Source: Paraclostridium hominis (GTDB lineage: Bacteria; Bacillota; Clostridia; Peptostreptococcales; Peptostreptococcaceae). From it: DNA of 64,000 bases. The position numbers and the translations under genes are program-made. Position 1 is the stretch's first letter, and the number at the start of each line of letters is the position of its first letter. The DNA lies in NCBI RefSeq assembly GCF_014306135.1, contig NZ_JACRWD010000001.1, forward strand, positions 682,001-746,000, read 5' to 3'. This document shows, in pieces, positions 17,091-25,548 of the stretch. The notes beneath the pieces are model-generated. The model had not been told where the DNA came from. It worked only from the letters and a program-made list of their open reading frames with translations, and did no database searches.

Positions 17091-18908
17091 ATGAATGATA
17101 TAAAAGATAAAATAGAAGAAATAAAGTCTAGATCTGATATAGTTAAGGTGATATCAGACTACATTAAAGTACAGCAATCGGGAGCAAATTACAAAGGATT
17201 ATGCCCGTTTCATGGAGAAAAAACACCTTCATTTTATATAAACACATCAAAACAAATATATAAGTGTTTTGGATGTGGTGAAGGTGGAGATGTAATAAAC
17301 TTCATTATGAAAATTGAAAATCTTGAATTTATGGATGCAGTCAAGTTATTAGCTAAAGATTGTGGAGTAGAAATAAACACAAATATGGATGAGCAATCTA
17401 AAATCAGGATGGAAAAAATAAAGAAGTTTCAAGATCTAAATACAGAAGCTGCTAGATATTATTTTTCAAACTTAATTAAACAAAAGAATTATGGGTATGA
17501 ATATTTAAGAAAAAGAGGTCTCGACGATAAAATAATAAAAAAATTTGGATTAGGATATGCACCTAAGGCATGGACTAATCTTATGGATTATTTAATCGAT
17601 AAAGGTTATGATAAAGAGACACTTGTTGAATGTGGGCTTGTTACATATAAAAAAGATGGAAATAAATATTATGACAGATTTATTAATAGAGTAATTTTCC
17701 CTATATTTGACTATAGAGGAAATGTTATAGGATTTGGAGGAAGAGTTCTTGATGATTCTCTTCCTAAATATTTAAATTCACCTGATACACTAGCCTTTAA
17801 TAAAAAGTATAATTTATATGGACTTAACTTTGCTAGAAAAAATATATCAGATAGAACCATGATACTTGTAGAAGGATACATGGATTTAATATCTTTATAT
17901 CAATATGGAGTAAGAAATGTTTGTGCTACACTTGGAACTGCCCTTACTTTAGAACAAGGGAATTTATTAAAAAGATATGTAGATACAGTTATAATTTCTT
18001 ATGACTCAGATGATGCAGGTGTTAAAGCCACATTAAGAGCTATAGATATATTAACTAGTTCGGGTATAAATGTAAAAATATTAGACTTAAAAGATGTCAA
18101 AGATCCAGATGAATTTATAAGGAAATATGGATTGAGTGAATATCAAAGATCTATAAAAGAGGCTATTCATTATATAAGATATAAAATTATTAAATGTAAA
18201 AAAAATTATGATATATCAAAAGATGAAGAAAGATTAAAGTTCACTAAAGAGTCTAGTAAAATAATAAAAACTTTAAAAAGTCCTGTAGATATAGACTATT
18301 ATATAAATTTTTTAAGTTCAGAAAGTAAAATTAGTGTAGAATCTTTAAAACAAGAAATATACGGTAAAAATTATAAACCTAAATATAATGAAAAATATAA
18401 AAATGATAGAAATATAAAAAGAGATGAAAATGCTTATAAAAGACCTAAAATAATAAATAATGGTAATGAACTTATAGAAAAAACTTTAATAAGAGTGCTG
18501 CTTGAAAGTAAAGAAGTAAGAAAATTATTAGGCCTTAAGTTGGATGAAGATAATTTTATTTTAAAAGAAAATAAAGAAATTTTAAAATTTATAATTAAAA
18601 ATGAAGAATTGGATAAAATAACTATTGACAAATTGAAAAGTTTAAACTTATCCGAAGAATATCTTAACAATTTATATTCTTTAAAATTAGAAAATATAAA
18701 TTTAAATGATGATAAAAGTATAGAAGAGATAATAAAAAAAGTGAAAAGAAACAAGCTTCAAAATGATATAGATAATTTATTAAAGAAGCAAAAAGAATTG
18801 GAATCAAATAAAATTAATGATAATTCAAATGCGAAAGAGGTAGATGTACAGGTTATGGAAATTGCTATAAAAATAGTTGAATTAAGAAAAATATTGCAAA
18901 AAATATAG
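17091..18908 (+). CDS. dnaG: DNA primase
   Basis: The 605-residue primase makes RNA primers for replication. The CHC2 zinc finger is complete (C38, H41, C59, C62 in CPFHGEKTPSF and KCFGCGEGG), followed by the RNA-polymerase core, the Toprim segment ILVEGYMD near residue 257 with YDSDDAG near 303, and a lysine-rich linker and C-terminal helicase-binding region after about 425. It starts behind AGAAGGTGAT. The next gene is rpoD, 18 nt away: the classic macromolecular synthesis arrangement, here without rpsU. Confidence 0.97.
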   Translation: MNDIKDKIEEIKSRSDIVKVISDYIKVQQSGANYKGLCPFHGEKTPSFYINTSKQIYKCFGCGEGGDVINFIMKIENLEFMDAVKLLAKDCGVEINTNMDEQSKIRMEKIKKFQDLNTEAARYYFSNLIKQKNYGYEYLRKRGLDDKIIKKFGLGYAPKAWTNLMDYLIDKGYDKETLVECGLVTYKKDGNKYYDRFINRVIFPIFDYRGNVIGFGGRVLDDSLPKYLNSPDTLAFNKKYNLYGLNFARKNISDRTMILVEGYMDLISLYQYGVRNVCATLGTALTLEQGNLLKRYVDTVIISYDSDDAGVKATLRAIDILTSSGINVKILDLKDVKDPDEFIRKYGLSEYQRSIKEAIHYIRYKIIKCKKNYDISKDEERLKFTKESSKIIKTLKSPVDIDYYINFLSSESKISVESLKQEIYGKNYKPKYNEKYKNDRNIKRDENAYKRPKIINNGNELIEKTLIRVLLESKEVRKLLGLKLDEDNFILKENKEILKFIIKNEELDKITIDKLKSLNLSEEYLNNLYSLKLENINLNDDKSIEEIIKKVKRNKLQNDIDNLLKKQKELESNKINDNSNAKEVDVQVMEIAIKIVELRKILQKI

Positions 18909-18926
18909 ATGAAGGGAGGATTGAGC

Positions 18927-20090
18927 ATGGAAAATAAAGCGCCAAAAAAAGAGTCTAAAAGAGTAACAGCAAAATCACTTATAGAAAAAGGTAAAAAACA
19001 AGGAAGTCTTACCCTTATGGAGATAATGGAAGCTTTCTCAGAAACTGAACTTGATAAAGATCAAGTTGAAAATTTATATGAAACATTAGGAAACTTAGGT
19101 ATAGAAGTAATACAGAAAAAAGAAGAAAAAGCTGATGTAGATATAGAGTTTAGTTCAGATGATATGGATATAGATATAGATGATAGTATCGATGATGATA
19201 TGTCTAAAGAAGAAAACACTATGGAAATAGAGCAAATAGATTTAACTTTACCTAAAGGTATAAGTATAGATGATCCAGTGAGAATGTATCTAAAAGAAAT
19301 AGGTAAAATACCTTTACTTAAGCCTCATGAAGAAGCGGAACTTGCAAGAAGAATGCATGAAGGTGATGAAATAGCTAAGCAAAGATTAGTTGAGGCAAAC
19401 TTAAGATTAGTTGTAAGTATAGCTAAGAGATATGTTGGAAGAGGCATGTTATTTCTTGACTTAATACAAGAAGGTAACTTAGGTCTTATAAAAGCTGTAG
19501 AAAAATTTGACTATACAAAAGGATTTAAGTTTAGTACTTATGCGACTTGGTGGATAAGACAAGCCATAACTCGTGCAATAGCAGACCAAGCAAGAACAAT
19601 AAGAATACCTGTTCATATGGTTGAAACTATAAATAAATTAATAAGAGTATCAAGACAATTACTACAAGAATTAGGTAGAGATCCAAAACCTGAAGAAATC
19701 GCAAAAGAAATGGATATGACTGAAGATAAAGTTAGAGAAATTATGAAAATTGCTCAAGATCCTGTTTCATTAGAAACTCCTATAGGAGAAGAAGAAGACA
19801 GTCATTTAGGAGATTTTATACCAGATGATGACGCTCCAGCACCTGCAGAAGCAGCAGCTTATTCTTTATTAAAAGAGCAAATTGAAGAAGTTTTAGGTTC
19901 ATTAAATGAAAGAGAACAAAAAGTTTTAAAATTAAGATTTGGACTTGAAGATGGACGTGCTAGAACTCTTGAAGAAGTCGGTAAAGAGTTTGATGTAACA
20001 AGAGAAAGAATAAGACAAATAGAAGCTAAGGCTTTAAGAAAATTAAGACATCCAAGTAGATCTAAAAAACTTAGAGATTACTTAGATTAA
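18927..20090 (+). CDS. rpoD: RNA polymerase sigma factor RpoD/SigA
   Basis: The ATG at 18927 has GAAGGGAGGA upstream; the in-frame ATG at 18909 overlaps that site. The 387-residue primary sigma factor has region 1.1 (about 20-55), an acidic linker (about 70-105), region 1.2 (DPVRMYLKEIGKIPLL), region 2 with YATWWIRQAITRAIADQ, region 3 and region 4 with the DNA-binding helix TRERIRQIEAKALRKLRHP. It recognises TTGACA/TATAAT promoters such as those seen elsewhere in this window. Confidence 0.97.
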   Translation: MENKAPKKESKRVTAKSLIEKGKKQGSLTLMEIMEAFSETELDKDQVENLYETLGNLGIEVIQKKEEKADVDIEFSSDDMDIDIDDSIDDDMSKEENTMEIEQIDLTLPKGISIDDPVRMYLKEIGKIPLLKPHEEAELARRMHEGDEIAKQRLVEANLRLVVSIAKRYVGRGMLFLDLIQEGNLGLIKAVEKFDYTKGFKFSTYATWWIRQAITRAIADQARTIRIPVHMVETINKLIRVSRQLLQELGRDPKPEEIAKEMDMTEDKVREIMKIAQDPVSLETPIGEEEDSHLGDFIPDDDAPAPAEAAAYSLLKEQIEEVLGSLNEREQKVLKLRFGLEDGRARTLEEVGKEFDVTRERIRQIEAKALRKLRHPSRSKKLRDYLD

Positions 20091-20093
20091 TAT

Positions 20094-20124
20094 AAAAATT
20101 CGTCTATAATAGGCGAATTTTTAT
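20094..20124 (+). terminator. Terminator after rpoD
   Basis: An 11-bp stem AAAAATTCGTC/GGCGAATTTTT with one G-U pair and a 7-nt loop, followed by TATA. Confidence 0.8.
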
Positions 20125-20158
20125 ATATACAAAAATATATATGAAAGGACAATAAAAA

Positions 20159-20845
20159 TTGAAATTAACAGATAGATTATTAAAAATAGCAAGCCTTGTG
20201 GATGAAGGGAAAAAAATAGCAGATATAGGAACTGATCATGGATATATACCTGTTTATCTTTTAAATAATAATAAAATAGACTATGCAATATTAGCTGATG
20301 TTAATAAAGGACCTTTAGAGAATGCAAAAAAAGAAGTTAGACATAATAAATTAGATGATAAAGTAGACTTAAGATTAGGTTCAGGGCTTGAAGTTTTAAA
20401 TCAAAATGAGGTAGATGAAGTTATAATAGCTGGTATGGGTGGAATTTTAATAAGTGAACTTTTAGAAGCTAAAAAAAGTGTTTCTCAAACTGTAGAAAAA
20501 CTTATACTTCAACCGATGCAAGCACAAAATGAACTTAGAAAGTATCTTTATAATAATGGATATGAAATATTAAACGAAGTTTTAGTAAAAGAAGATTTTA
20601 GAATATATGAAATAATTGTGGCTAAATACACAGGGAAAAATACTGAAGTTAGTGATGATATATATTATGAAATTGGTAGTAAGTTAATAGAAAATAATGA
20701 TAAACTTTTAAATGAGTTTATAAATAAAAAGATTAATTCTTATGAAGGTATAATAAGCAAATTAGAAGGTAAAAATGGATCTTCAATAGAAGCTAAAAGA
20801 AATAGTACTATAAATACTATAAAAAAACTTAAGGGGTTGATATAA
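20159..20845 (+). CDS. trmK: tRNA (adenine(22)-N1)-methyltransferase
   Basis: The 228-residue protein starts with TTG behind AAAGGAC. It has the SAM-binding segment VADIGTDHGYIPVYLL-like IADIGTDHGYIP (residues about 19-30), ADVNKGPLENA and the motif IAGMGGILISELL, as in Bacillus TrmK (YqfN). The family methylates A22 in the D-arm junction of tRNA. Its position after rpoD and before a Nif3 gene is conserved in many Firmicutes and supports the call. Its stop overlaps the next start (TAATG). Confidence 0.93.
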   Translation: MKLTDRLLKIASLVDEGKKIADIGTDHGYIPVYLLNNNKIDYAILADVNKGPLENAKKEVRHNKLDDKVDLRLGSGLEVLNQNEVDEVIIAGMGGILISELLEAKKSVSQTVEKLILQPMQAQNELRKYLYNNGYEILNEVLVKEDFRIYEIIVAKYTGKNTEVSDDIYYEIGSKLIENNDKLLNEFINKKINSYEGIISKLEGKNGSSIEAKRNSTINTIKKLKGLI

Positions 20846-21942
20846 TGAAACTTAAGACTTTTATAAAAAAGATAGAAGAAAAATATCCTCTTAATTTAGC
20901 ATATGATTGGGATAATGTAGGTCTTATAGTTGGAGATTATGATAGAGATATAAAAAAAGTAATGGTTGTATTAGAAGCAAATGAAAGTGTAGTAGATGAA
21001 GCTATAAATAAAAATATGGATTTAATAATAACTCATCATCCATTTATTTTTTCTAAAATTAATAAAGTTAATACTTCTGATTTAAAGGGAAGATTAATAC
21101 ATAAATTAATAAAAAATGATATATCTATATATTCTATGCATACTAATTTTGATATTGCATTTGATGGGTTAAATGATTATTTTGTAGATATGTTAGAACT
21201 TAAAAATGTCAAAATACTAGATAAAACTAAAAGTGAAACTTTATATAAATTAGCTGTATATGTTCCTAAAACTCATATAGATAATGTAAGAATAGCTTTA
21301 GGAAATTCAGGAGCTGGACATTTAGGAAATTATAAAGATTGTTCGTTTACCACAGAAGGAGAAGGTAGATTTAAACCTTGTGAGGGTGCTAATCCTTATA
21401 TAGGACAAGAAGGAGCTTTAGAAAGTGTTCATGAGGTAAAAATAGAAACTATAGTTCCTCAAAAAATTTTAGATAAAGTAATTAGTTCTATGATAAAAGC
21501 TCATCCTTATGAAGAAGTAGCATATGATTTATATAAGTTAGAAAATAAAGGGGAATCTTTAGGGCTTGGAAGATATGGAAAATTAAAAGAAAATATTACT
21601 TTTAAAAGTTTAGGCATGATACTTAAAGATAAATTAGATATGAAATATCTAAGAGTGGTTGGAAATTTAAATGATGAGGTATCTAAAATTGCTATAGTTA
21701 CAGGCTCTGGAGCTGATATGGTAAAAAAAGCTTATAAAGCTGGATGTGATGTACTTATAACTGGAGATATGAAATATCATGATGCACAAGATACATTAGA
21801 TATGGGGATGAAGGTTATAGATTGCGGACATTTTGATACCGAAAAAGTCTTTGCAGATATAATGTTTAACTATATAAACGAAAATTTTGATATAGATATT
21901 GTAAAAAGTGATGTAAATTTAAATCCTTTTGATATAATATAG
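20845..21942 (+). CDS. Nif3-like dinuclear metal centre protein
   Basis: The 365-residue DUF34/Nif3 family protein resembles Bacillus YqfO. Metal-binding motifs are seen at both ends: DNVGLIVGD (22-30), ITHHPFIF (near 63-70) and MHTNFD near 96, then TGDMKYHDA and CGHFDTE in the last third. The middle insert (about 130-235) is the PII-like domain found in long members, with HPYEEVAYDLY. Members form toroidal hexamers; the function is uncertain (GTP cyclohydrolase-like or cofactor repair). Translationally coupled to trmK. Confidence 0.92.
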   Translation: MKLKTFIKKIEEKYPLNLAYDWDNVGLIVGDYDRDIKKVMVVLEANESVVDEAINKNMDLIITHHPFIFSKINKVNTSDLKGRLIHKLIKNDISIYSMHTNFDIAFDGLNDYFVDMLELKNVKILDKTKSETLYKLAVYVPKTHIDNVRIALGNSGAGHLGNYKDCSFTTEGEGRFKPCEGANPYIGQEGALESVHEVKIETIVPQKILDKVISSMIKAHPYEEVAYDLYKLENKGESLGLGRYGKLKENITFKSLGMILKDKLDMKYLRVVGNLNDEVSKIAIVTGSGADMVKKAYKAGCDVLITGDMKYHDAQDTLDMGMKVIDCGHFDTEKVFADIMFNYINENFDIDIVKSDVNLNPFDII

Positions 21943-21950
21943 TTATAAAT

Positions 21951-21983
21951 AATAGCCTTAAGATTATCTTAAGGCTATTTTTA
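21951..21983 (+). terminator. Rho-independent terminator
   Basis: A perfect 13-bp stem (21951-21963 with 21967-21979), a 3-nt loop and a T tract, closing the trmK-nif3 unit. Confidence 0.9.
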
Positions 21984-22000
21984 AACTATGGAGGAAAGAT

Positions 22001-23356
22001 ATGAGTTGTGAAAATTGCGGTTTAAATAATTTTGGCTGTAAAAATTATTGTAAATTAGATGGACGAGATTTAACTAATTTAGAAAATATTAATATAGAAT
22101 TTGGAAATAAAAAAACATGTTCTAAATGTGGTGAATCAGAAAATAAAAATAGTATATATTGTAAAAGTTGTGGAAATGATTTAACTAATATAACAAAAGT
22201 TAAGGAATATACAGATAATAACTTAAATAGTGTAGAAAAAGATGTGAATATAAAATTGAATATAAAGAGATATTTAGAAAAAATAAATATCAGAAATAAA
22301 TTATTAACAGCTATGGGTTCTATTATATTATTAATAGTTATATCTGGGTTTGTAAAAATTATGATAGGAGCAATGGGATTAGATATTAATGAGTATTTAA
22401 ATCCGTTTAGTATAGCATTAGGACTTAATTTGATACCTATTAATGTATTAGTAAATTCTTTTATGGGAGTAGCAAATATCAATATAAGTATGGGGATTAT
22501 TATATATTCGATAGTTCCTATACTTTGTGTAGTTTTGTCTAGTACTATATTTATAAAAAAAGATTGTATAGATAAAGAAAATATAATTAAAGATTCAATT
22601 ATATTAAGTATTATATACGGATTAATTTTAGGGATTGTTTCAATATTAGGGAGAAAATACATAATGTCGCCTATTAGTGAATATTATAGTATGTCTATAG
22701 CTATAAAATATAGCTTTATAAAAAGTATATTAAACGGAATAATAATATCCTTTTTACCTACATATATGGTTTTATTTAACAAATTAAAACCTAAAAATAA
22801 CAAATTAAAAGTTATAAATAAGGCGTTAAAGACAATAGGAGTATTGTATTTAATAGTATTGGTATTTTTAACAATAAGTTTATTTTCAACTAATATATTT
22901 GGAGACAATAAAGATTTAGCTATTTTTATTAAATTAACACAGTTATCTATTTATTTATTACAGCTAGTTAATTTTGTACCTATAGTCATATCAAATACAA
23001 TTATATCTATATTTAATATAGGGGATGTAAGTTTGTATGTTCATGAAAGTATGAAATTATTTATATATGCTATAATACTATTAACGTTAGTAATACTTAT
23101 AGTATCTGGATATGATATTAAAAATAAATTTAAAAATAAAGGTGTTATAAAATATTTTAGTTTAGTATATTCCATTGTTATAGGATGCACGATTTACTTA
23201 AGTAAAATAGATACAAGTGGTAGTTTATCGTTATTAGAAGTTCAAAATTATGGAGGATATTCATATATAGGTTCTAGTGTCGTTGTGGGGATTGTTATAT
23301 CTTTTTTATACAGCTACGCAATATTATATTTAGGATATAAGCTTAATAAAGAATAA
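22001..23356 (+). CDS. Multi-pass membrane protein with two N-terminal zinc ribbons
   Basis: The 451-residue protein begins with two four-cysteine clusters (C3, C6, C13, C17 and C40, C43, C54, C57; the second has the CxxCG...CxxCG form), then a polar linker and roughly eight to nine hydrophobic segments from residue about 95 to the end. I recognise no transporter or enzyme motif. Zinc-ribbon plus membrane proteins of this kind are common orphans in clostridia. GGAGGAAAG precedes the ATG. The following gene also has zinc ribbons and is probably in the same operon. Confidence 0.75.
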   Translation: MSCENCGLNNFGCKNYCKLDGRDLTNLENINIEFGNKKTCSKCGESENKNSIYCKSCGNDLTNITKVKEYTDNNLNSVEKDVNIKLNIKRYLEKINIRNKLLTAMGSIILLIVISGFVKIMIGAMGLDINEYLNPFSIALGLNLIPINVLVNSFMGVANINISMGIIIYSIVPILCVVLSSTIFIKKDCIDKENIIKDSIILSIIYGLILGIVSILGRKYIMSPISEYYSMSIAIKYSFIKSILNGIIISFLPTYMVLFNKLKPKNNKLKVINKALKTIGVLYLIVLVFLTISLFSTNIFGDNKDLAIFIKLTQLSIYLLQLVNFVPIVISNTIISIFNIGDVSLYVHESMKLFIYAIILLTLVILIVSGYDIKNKFKNKGVIKYFSLVYSIVIGCTIYLSKIDTSGSLSLLEVQNYGGYSYIGSSVVVGIVISFLYSYAILYLGYKLNKE

Positions 23357-23379
23357 AAGCTTTAAATGGGAGAGTTAGC

Positions 23380-23820
23380 ATGAACAATATAAAAAATGCA
23401 ATAAATAAAAGTAAAGAAAAAGTTGAAAATATAAGAGAAATAAATAAATTAAATAAAATTATAAACAAAGCTCAAAATGATAAACTTAAAATTTTTATAA
23501 ATGCAGGAATGTATATTTATGAAAAAGTAAGGAAAGATGAAATAGTTGAAAAAGATTTAGTTGAATTATTTAAAAATATACCTGAAATAGATAAAACTAT
23601 ATATGAATCTACTATGGAAGTTAGCAATATAGATTTAAAAAAAGAAAAAATTTGTGAATGTGGGAATGTATTAGATGTTGATAGTAATTTTTGTTGCAAG
23701 TGTGGCAAAAAAATAGAAGAAAATAAAGATACAATAAAATGTGAATTCTGCTTAAGTGATATAGACTATGATTCAAACTTTTGTGGATGTTGTGGTAAAA
23801 AAATTATAAAAAATGTATAA
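23380..23820 (+). CDS. Small double zinc-ribbon protein
   Basis: The 146-residue soluble protein has a helical, lysine-rich N-terminal half and two C-terminal zinc ribbons (C92, C94, C105, C108 and C121, C124, C135, C138; CxCG and CCGK forms). It lies 23 nt after the zinc-ribbon membrane protein and probably works with it, since the ribbons are of the same type. No catalytic motif is visible. Confidence 0.75.
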   Translation: MNNIKNAINKSKEKVENIREINKLNKIINKAQNDKLKIFINAGMYIYEKVRKDEIVEKDLVELFKNIPEIDKTIYESTMEVSNIDLKKEKICECGNVLDVDSNFCCKCGKKIEENKDTIKCEFCLSDIDYDSNFCGCCGKKIIKNV

Positions 23821-23822
23821 TA

Positions 23823-23850
23823 AAGGGGATGCTTTATGCATCCCTTATTA
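23823..23850 (+). terminator. Probable terminator
   Basis: GGGATGC/GCATCCC stem with a 5-nt loop right after the zinc-ribbon gene; the tail is TTATTATAATTT, so termination may be partial and murJ may receive read-through. Confidence 0.55.
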
Positions 23851-23890
23851 TAATTTAAAGCTCTATATAAAAGAAAGAAGGAAACAGTAT

Positions 23891-25459
23891 ATGTCAAAGG
23901 CTAAAAAATCAGCAGTAATATTAATGATTATAACATTGATATCAAAAGTAACAGGATTTCTTAGAGATATAATATTGGCAAAAAGCTTTGGAGCAAGTAT
24001 TATAACTGATGCTTATATAACTGCACTTAATATACCAGTTGTACTATTTACAGGAATAAGTGCATCATTAGGGACAACTTATATTCCGATGTTTTTTAAA
24101 ATAAAAACAGAAAAGGGACAGGACGAAGTAAATAAATTTACAAGTAATGTTTTAAATATAGTAATAATTTTAAGTATATTTACAATAATTATAGGAAGTA
24201 TATTTACACCGTATATAGTGAAAATTTTTGCTATGGGATTTAAGGGTGAAGAATTAGAAATTACAACTAGATTTTCTAAAATACTTATAATCTCTATAAT
24301 TTTTATAGCAACTAATGGATTAGTATCATCTTATTTATTAGCAAATGGAAGGTTTTATATATCAGGATTAGTTACAATTCCATTTAATATAATATGTATA
24401 CTGGCTATAATAATAGGAAGTTTTACGAATTCATATGTAATGGTATGGATAACTTTACTTGCGTATGCAGCTCAACTTTTATTTCAAATACCATTTCTTA
24501 AAAAAAGTGGTTATAAGCATAAATTAAATGTTGACATAAAAGATGAAAATGTAAAAAATATAATTTATTTAATTTTACCTGTGTTTTTAGGATCATATGT
24601 AAATCAAATAAATAGTGTTATAAATAGAACACTAGCTTCTACATTAGATACAGGGAGTATAACAGCTCTTAATTATGCTAATAAATTAAATATATTTGCT
24701 GTAGGAGTACTTGTTATATCTATTTCTACTGTTATGTATCCTATGCTTTCTAAATTTGCTAGTCAAAATAATATAAAGGCTTTTAAGTGGAGTTTAATAA
24801 GATGTATAAATATAGTTATAATTGTAATGGTACCTGTTATGATAGGAATGATTATATTTTCAACACCTACAGTTAGTTTTTTATTTGAAGGTGGATCATT
24901 TGATGCAAAAGATACATATTTAACATCAACTTCATTAATGTTTTATTCTTTTGGTATGGTGGCTTTTGGAATAAGAGATATAGTTTCAAGAGGATTTTAT
25001 TCTTTACAAGATACAAAGACACCTGTAAAAAATGCCATGGCAGCAGTATTTATTGATATAATTTTTTCAATTATACTAATTAAAAAAATGGGAATAGGTG
25101 GGCTTGCATTATCATCCTCTATATCTGTTATATTTGGGGCTATTTTACTTATAATATCTTTAAGACGTAAAGTAGGCAGACTGGGTATTAAAAGTAGTAT
25201 AAATACATTTTTAAAAACTTTAATAGCATCTATAATTATGGGTGTAATTGTAAAATATTTATACGATTTTATTTTTATAATAGGAGAGAATTTTATACAT
25301 AAGGAAAAATATTTAATATTAATAGGATTAATTGTATGTAGTTTAGTAGGAGCAGTTATTTATTTAATATTAAGTATTTTATTAAATATTACTGAAATTA
25401 AAGAAGGTATAGAACAAATAAAAAATAGATTTGTTAATTTTATAAAAAAAGCGAGATAA
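23891..25459 (+). CDS. murJ: Lipid II flippase MurJ
   Basis: I start at 23891 behind AAGGAAAC; the longer frame to 23813 runs through the upstream hairpin. The 522-residue protein has about 14 membrane helices and MurJ/MviN features: GFLRDIILAKSFGAS at residues 19-33, TDAYITALNIP, a long central loop with NRTLASTLDTGSITALNYANKL, and FYSLQDTKTPVK near residue 375. It flips the lipid-linked cell-wall precursor across the cytoplasmic membrane. Its stop codon lies within the terminator stem. Confidence 0.93.
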   Translation: MSKAKKSAVILMIITLISKVTGFLRDIILAKSFGASIITDAYITALNIPVVLFTGISASLGTTYIPMFFKIKTEKGQDEVNKFTSNVLNIVIILSIFTIIIGSIFTPYIVKIFAMGFKGEELEITTRFSKILIISIIFIATNGLVSSYLLANGRFYISGLVTIPFNIICILAIIIGSFTNSYVMVWITLLAYAAQLLFQIPFLKKSGYKHKLNVDIKDENVKNIIYLILPVFLGSYVNQINSVINRTLASTLDTGSITALNYANKLNIFAVGVLVISISTVMYPMLSKFASQNNIKAFKWSLIRCINIVIIVMVPVMIGMIIFSTPTVSFLFEGGSFDAKDTYLTSTSLMFYSFGMVAFGIRDIVSRGFYSLQDTKTPVKNAMAAVFIDIIFSIILIKKMGIGGLALSSSISVIFGAILLIISLRRKVGRLGIKSSINTFLKTLIASIIMGVIVKYLYDFIFIIGENFIHKEKYLILIGLIVCSLVGAVIYLILSILLNITEIKEGIEQIKNRFVNFIKKAR

Positions 25460-25480
25460 AAAAATCTTGCTTTTTAGTTT
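25446..25480 (+). terminator. Terminator overlapping the murJ stop
   Basis: A 12-bp stem (25446-25457 with 25464-25475, one G-U pair) followed by TAGTTTT. The left arm contains the last codons of murJ. Confidence 0.75.
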
Positions 25481-25548
25481 TATATAACTAAACAAGTCTA
25501 TGGTATAATTAAATACATAATAAATAGTTAAGATTTAGGGGTGAAAAA

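Noticed and set aside
22045..22662. 205-codon open frame on the minus strand
   Set aside because: It is the antisense of the zinc-ribbon membrane protein, is made of hydrophobic low-complexity residues and has no ribosome site.
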